Positions 61,143 through 64,000 of a DNA stretch of 64,000 nt are shown piece by piece (position 1 is the stretch's first letter; every line of letters begins with the position of its first letter). The notes below the pieces were generated by a model, which had not been told where the DNA came from, made no database searches, and saw only the letters and a list, made by a program, of their open reading frames with translations. The position numbers and the translations under genes were made by a program. This DNA is from Paraburkholderia flava (GTDB lineage: Bacteria; Pseudomonadota; Gammaproteobacteria; Burkholderiales; Burkholderiaceae), in contig NZ_SMRO01000002.1 of assembly GCF_004359985.1 (NCBI RefSeq), positions 1,437,135 through 1,501,134 on the forward strand. Direction: 5' to 3'.

Positions 61143-62146
61143 AACCGTCGATCACTGCCATTGCCTTCCTCGCCCTGACTGGCGGCCTTGCTGGTTGCGC
61201 CACGCAAGGCAAGCCGCCGCCGGCGATCTCACTAGACGAATCGGTCAAGGCGCAACCGCTGCCCGAGCCGCCCAAGCCGGTTGCGGTCGTGGAAGTGCCG
61301 AAGCCCTTGCCGCTGCCGGACCAGATGAAGCCATTACCCAGCAGCGCGGATGCAAAGCCGGCACCGGAACCGTCGGATGCAAAGGCGCGCGTCGAGCAGG
61401 CCAACGCCGACGCGAGCGTGGTGCCGACGCGCGACGGCTACATCAACGCGATCCAGGTCTGGCCGTTCTCCGATGGCGCGCTGTATCAGGTCTATACGAG
61501 TCCTGGCCGCGTGACCGTCATCAGCTTGCAGCCGACCGAGGAACTGGTCACGGTTGCCGCCGGCGACACTGTGCAATGGATCGTGGGCGACACGGCCAGC
61601 GGCAGCGGCGCGAGCCGGCGCGTGACCGTCATGGTCAAGCCGGTGCGCGCGGGGATCAAGACGAACCTCGTCATCACGACGAACCGGCGCGCCTATCTGC
61701 TGGAACTCACGTCCACCCCGAAAGCCTGGATGGCGTCGGTGTCGTGGGAATATCCGAAGGACGAGATGCTGGCCTTGCAGGCCCAGGGGCGGGCCGCCGA
61801 TGCTCAGACACCGGCGGCCGAAGGGCTGTCGCTCGACCAGTTGCATTTCCGTTATGCGATTACGGGCGATAGTCCTCCGTGGAAGCCGGTACGTGCCTTC
61901 GACGACGGGCAGCACGTTTATATTCAGTTCCCTGCCGGCATCGCGCAGGGTGAATTGCCGCCGTTGTTCGTGGTCGGCCCCGACGGCAAGGGCGAACTGG
62001 TGAACTACCGTTTCCGTGCACCTTACGACATCGTGGATCGCCTGTTCGGAGCGGCCGAACTGCGCCTGGGTGGCGACAAGGCCGCCGTGGTACGCATCGA
62101 GCGCACTGACGGCGTGGCTGCGGGAGCCGGTCATGGACACGACTGA
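61139..62146 (+). CDS. trbG: TrbG (VirB9-type) outer-membrane channel component
   Basis: A 335-residue lipoprotein-like protein with lipobox GGLAGC (Cys20), a Pro-rich linker (PLPEPPKPVAVVEVPKPLPL) and a VirB9/CagX domain (YQVYTSPGRVTVISLQPTEEL, FRYAITGDSPPWKPVRAFDD). It overlaps trbI by 14 bases. Confidence 0.93.
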   Translation: MKPSITAIAFLALTGGLAGCATQGKPPPAISLDESVKAQPLPEPPKPVAVVEVPKPLPLPDQMKPLPSSADAKPAPEPSDAKARVEQANADASVVPTRDGYINAIQVWPFSDGALYQVYTSPGRVTVISLQPTEELVTVAAGDTVQWIVGDTASGSGASRRVTVMVKPVRAGIKTNLVITTNRRAYLLELTSTPKAWMASVSWEYPKDEMLALQAQGRAADAQTPAAEGLSLDQLHFRYAITGDSPPWKPVRAFDDGQHVYIQFPAGIAQGELPPLFVVGPDGKGELVNYRFRAPYDIVDRLFGAAELRLGGDKAAVVRIERTDGVAAGAGHGHD

Positions 62147-63425
62147 TCACGAAACGCAGCCCGCGCCGAAGATCGCGCCCGAGGGCGTGGCGCTGCGCGC
62201 CGCACCGCGTGCGGTCACGCGGCTCAACCGCCGCACGCTGGGCGTCTGCGCCACGCTGCTCGCGGTGGCCGTCGCCAGCGCGTCGATGTGGGCGCTGCAA
62301 TCGAAGGGCCGGCGCGGCTCAGGCGACCAGACCAATCTCTATAACGTCGATCGGATCGCCAAAGCCGACGACCTCGACCAGTTGCCGGCCGACTATTCGA
62401 AACTACCTCCGAAACCCGCACCGGTGGCCCCGGCCAGCGTGCCGCAACTCGGGCCACCGCTTCCCGGCGACTGGGGCGCAGCGTCGGCGATGCCGCCGCT
62501 ACCAGGTGGCAACGTCAATCCGGGGCCATCGGCGGAGAGTGTTGATCGGCAGCGCACGGCCGACGAGATTGCGCGGTCGGCGGTGTTCTTCCACACCAGC
62601 AGCGATGCCGGCAAGCCCGATGCAACCGCCACGTCTGCGGGCACCATGCCGATAGCCAATGCGGCGGCTGGCTCGTTCAATCCGATGGGCGCCGGGCCGG
62701 CATCCACGGCTGCGCAGCCCAACGATCCGACCGCGATCCAGAACCGGCAGGACCAGAAGGAATCGTTCATGGCGAAAGGCGGCGATGCGGCGACCAGCAA
62801 CACCGGCAGCTTGCAGGCGCCGGCTTCGCCTTACACGGTGATGGCAGGCACGATCATTCCGGCCGCGCTGGTGACGGGCATCAATTCCGACCTGCCGGGA
62901 GAGATCATCGCCGAGGTGACGCAGCCTGTATACGACTCCGCGACTGGCCACTATCTGCTGATCCCGCAGGGTTCGCGCCTGATTGGCCGTTACGACAGCC
63001 AGGTCGCGTTCGGGCAGCAACGTGTGCTGCTGGTTTGGCTGCGCCTGGTGCTACCCGATACCTCGTCGATCGCGCTCAATAAGCTGCCCGGCATCGACCC
63101 GGCCGGGTATGCCGGGCTGGAGGATGGCGTGGACTGGCATTGGGGCCGCATTCTGACGGGCGCCGTGCTGTCGACGATGCTCGGCGTCGGCTCCGAGCTG
63201 GCTGTCTCGAATCAGGGCAGTGCCAACGGCAATACCGTTATCGCGCTGCGCGATAGCTCGCAGGATACGGCCAATCAGGTCGGTCAGGAAATCACGCGCC
63301 GCGACCTGAGCATCCAGCCGACACTGACAGTACGGCCGGGGTTCCAGGTCAACGTAATGGTGAACAAGGATCTGATACTGCGGCCGTATCAGCCGCTCTT
63401 TGTCCAGCGAGGGCCGATGCCATGA
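62133..63425 (+). CDS. trbI: TrbI (VirB10-type) transfer protein
   Basis: A 430-residue inner-to-outer-membrane bridging protein. A transmembrane segment at about residues 36-55 (LGVCATLLAVAVASASMWAL), a long Pro/Ala-rich linker and a C-terminal VirB10 domain (MAGTIIPAALVTGINSDLPG, YLLIPQGSRLIGRYDSQVAF) are present. The ATG at 62133 is chosen; the longer frame lies in trbG. It overlaps the DUF2274 gene. Confidence 0.93.
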   Translation: MDTTDHETQPAPKIAPEGVALRAAPRAVTRLNRRTLGVCATLLAVAVASASMWALQSKGRRGSGDQTNLYNVDRIAKADDLDQLPADYSKLPPKPAPVAPASVPQLGPPLPGDWGAASAMPPLPGGNVNPGPSAESVDRQRTADEIARSAVFFHTSSDAGKPDATATSAGTMPIANAAAGSFNPMGAGPASTAAQPNDPTAIQNRQDQKESFMAKGGDAATSNTGSLQAPASPYTVMAGTIIPAALVTGINSDLPGEIIAEVTQPVYDSATGHYLLIPQGSRLIGRYDSQVAFGQQRVLLVWLRLVLPDTSSIALNKLPGIDPAGYAGLEDGVDWHWGRILTGAVLSTMLGVGSELAVSNQGSANGNTVIALRDSSQDTANQVGQEITRRDLSIQPTLTVRPGFQVNVMVNKDLILRPYQPLFVQRGPMP

Positions 63426-63688
63426 GCACGTCCACGAAAAAGCTGCGCCTGGGGCCGCTGCCCGATACACAAACCGTCAAGTTGACTTGTACATGCTCGG
63501 CGGGACTCAAAGCCGACCTTGATCGCTACGCCGCGCTGCACGCGCAGACCTATGGCGAAGCGGTCGATGCAACGACGCTGATCCCGTACATGCTAGAGGC
63601 GTTCATGGCGAGGGATCGAGGGTTCAGAAAAAGTATGGCCTCCGAGGCGCCTCGACGACTTGCAAGGCTCGACGCAGATTCATCGTAG
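63422..63688 (+). CDS. DUF2274-family protein
   Basis: An 88-residue protein of DUF2274, the usual last gene of Tn4371-type trb operons. KLRLGPLPDTQTVKLTCTCS then LKADLDRYAALHAQTYGEAV fits a ribbon-helix-helix-like fold. The role is unknown. ATGA overlap with trbI. Confidence 0.85.
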   Translation: MSTSTKKLRLGPLPDTQTVKLTCTCSAGLKADLDRYAALHAQTYGEAVDATTLIPYMLEAFMARDRGFRKSMASEAPRRLARLDADSS

Positions 63689-63701
63689 GCACTATTAAGC
63701 G

Positions 63702-64000
63702 CTAGGCGGCAGCATCATTCGAGCCGAAACCAGGCGAATTCAATCGCTCCTCGACGTCTTCCGTAAAGTCCATTACCTGCTGAATTGGAGCTTCATCTGG
63801 GTGGTGGTTGTTCCAGATCATCTCATCGATCTTAAGGTGAACGGCGTCGCCAACCATTTGCTGCCGACGGTTGGTCAACGACAGGAGCATTTGTGGTCTT
63901 GTAGCGTCTTCGATGTCCACCCAAAGGGTAAGCTGCTTACCATCCGCCTTAGTCATACGTAGGGCATGGTTTGCCCGATACGACAAGCCCGTCTTCGGAT
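63702..64000 (-). CDS. Hypothetical protein at the window edge, possibly partial
   Basis: A minus-strand frame open to the end of the window, ending at 63702, convergent with DUF2274 (13 bp between stops). It encodes at least 94 residues, MTKADGKQLTLWVDIEDATR and QQMVGDAVHLKIDEMIWNNH being the best-defined parts, with an acidic C-terminus. No family was recognised. A start at ATG 63954 or TTG 63986 is possible, but the gene may extend beyond the window. Confidence 0.6.
   Translation of the reverse strand, partial: PKTGLSYRANHALRMTKADGKQLTLWVDIEDATRPQMLLSLTNRRQQMVGDAVHLKIDEMIWNNHHPDEAPIQQVMDFTEDVEERLNSPGFGSNDAAA

Larger units (their letters stand above)
17542..64000. mobile_element. Tn4371-like integrative and conjugative element integrated at guaA (right end not in window)
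   Basis: A tyrosine integrase next to guaA is followed by the backbone order DUF932, ParB, DUF736, DUF2958, DUF2285, HTH, RepA, ParA, DUF2840, TraF, relaxase, LysR, TraG, trbBCDEJ-K-LFGI and DUF2274. This is the content of the Tn4371 ICE family. Cargo sits at 19.1-29.2 kb (defence-like) and 41.8-50.1 kb (catabolic-like). The P4-type integrase and guaA site may differ from the classical Tn4371 integrase and target, suggesting an exchanged integration module. All transfer functions appear intact. Confidence 0.85.

Noticed and set aside
17542..64000. CRISPR arrays, tRNA or rRNA genes in the element
   Set aside because: No regularly spaced repeat-spacer pattern and no tRNA cloverleaf or rRNA sequence was seen on reading; the only short periodic repeats are the iteron-like copies after repA.

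Overview
The window is high-GC betaproteobacterial DNA, most like Burkholderia/Paraburkholderia. The evidence is the gene order skp-lpxD-fabZ-lpxA-lpxB-rnhB, a divergent ppsR/ppsA pair, the smpB / ratA-rnfH arrangement and a guaB-guaA segment. All calls come from reading the sequence and from family knowledge; no database search was run.

Positions 1-17541 are chromosomal core. The block holds the end of the periplasmic chaperone Skp, three lipid A enzymes (LpxD, LpxA, LpxB), FabZ, RNase HII, a SpoU-type RNA methyltransferase, PEP synthase and its P-loop regulator, an NfeD/stomatin pair, SmpB, RatA, RnfH, an EamA transporter, IMP dehydrogenase, a small membrane protein and GMP synthase. Two strong intrinsic terminators (after ppsA and after the stomatin gene) and a guaB promoter are visible.

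From the 3' end of guaA to the end of the window runs an integrative and conjugative element (ICE). Its backbone gene content is of the Tn4371 type: DUF932, ParB, DUF736, DUF2958, DUF2285, an AlpA/excisionase-like HTH protein, RepA, ParA, a small RHH protein, DUF2840, TraF, a VirD2-like relaxase, a LysR regulator with an EexN lipoprotein, TraG, a CopG protein, TrbB-C-D-E-J-(TrbK/EexN)-L-F-G-I and DUF2274. A P4-type tyrosine integrase lies immediately downstream of guaA, so guaA is the integration site. The right end and attR are not in the window.

Two cargo regions interrupt the backbone. Region 19.1-29.2 kb is a defence-like cluster. It holds a HigBA toxin-antitoxin pair with a clear operator-promoter, an AlpA-like regulator, a small HEPN protein next to a large AAA_13 (PrrC/RloC-like) ATPase, an XRE regulator, a SIR2 NADase-type protein, a winged-helix nucleotidyltransferase and a TPR protein with an LA2681-type HEPN domain. 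A broken C-terminal piece of radC lies inside it and marks where cargo was inserted into the backbone. Region 41.8-50.1 kb begins with a decayed IS256-family transposase, followed by a divergent LysR gene and a tightly coupled catabolic-looking operon: cupin, two alpha/beta hydrolases, two short-chain dehydrogenases, an ABM monooxygenase, a carboxymuconolactone-decarboxylase-like protein and an MFS importer. I could not assign its substrate.

The most interesting non-coding signals are two repeat families between guaA and int, three iteron-like repeats with a 23-24 bp period after repA, start-codon hairpins on two regulator genes, and long inverted repeats ahead of the DUF932 gene, in the XRE/DUF2958 intergenic region and ahead of the excisionase-like gene. 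A C-terminal peptide is also shared between TrbJ and the EexN lipoprotein.
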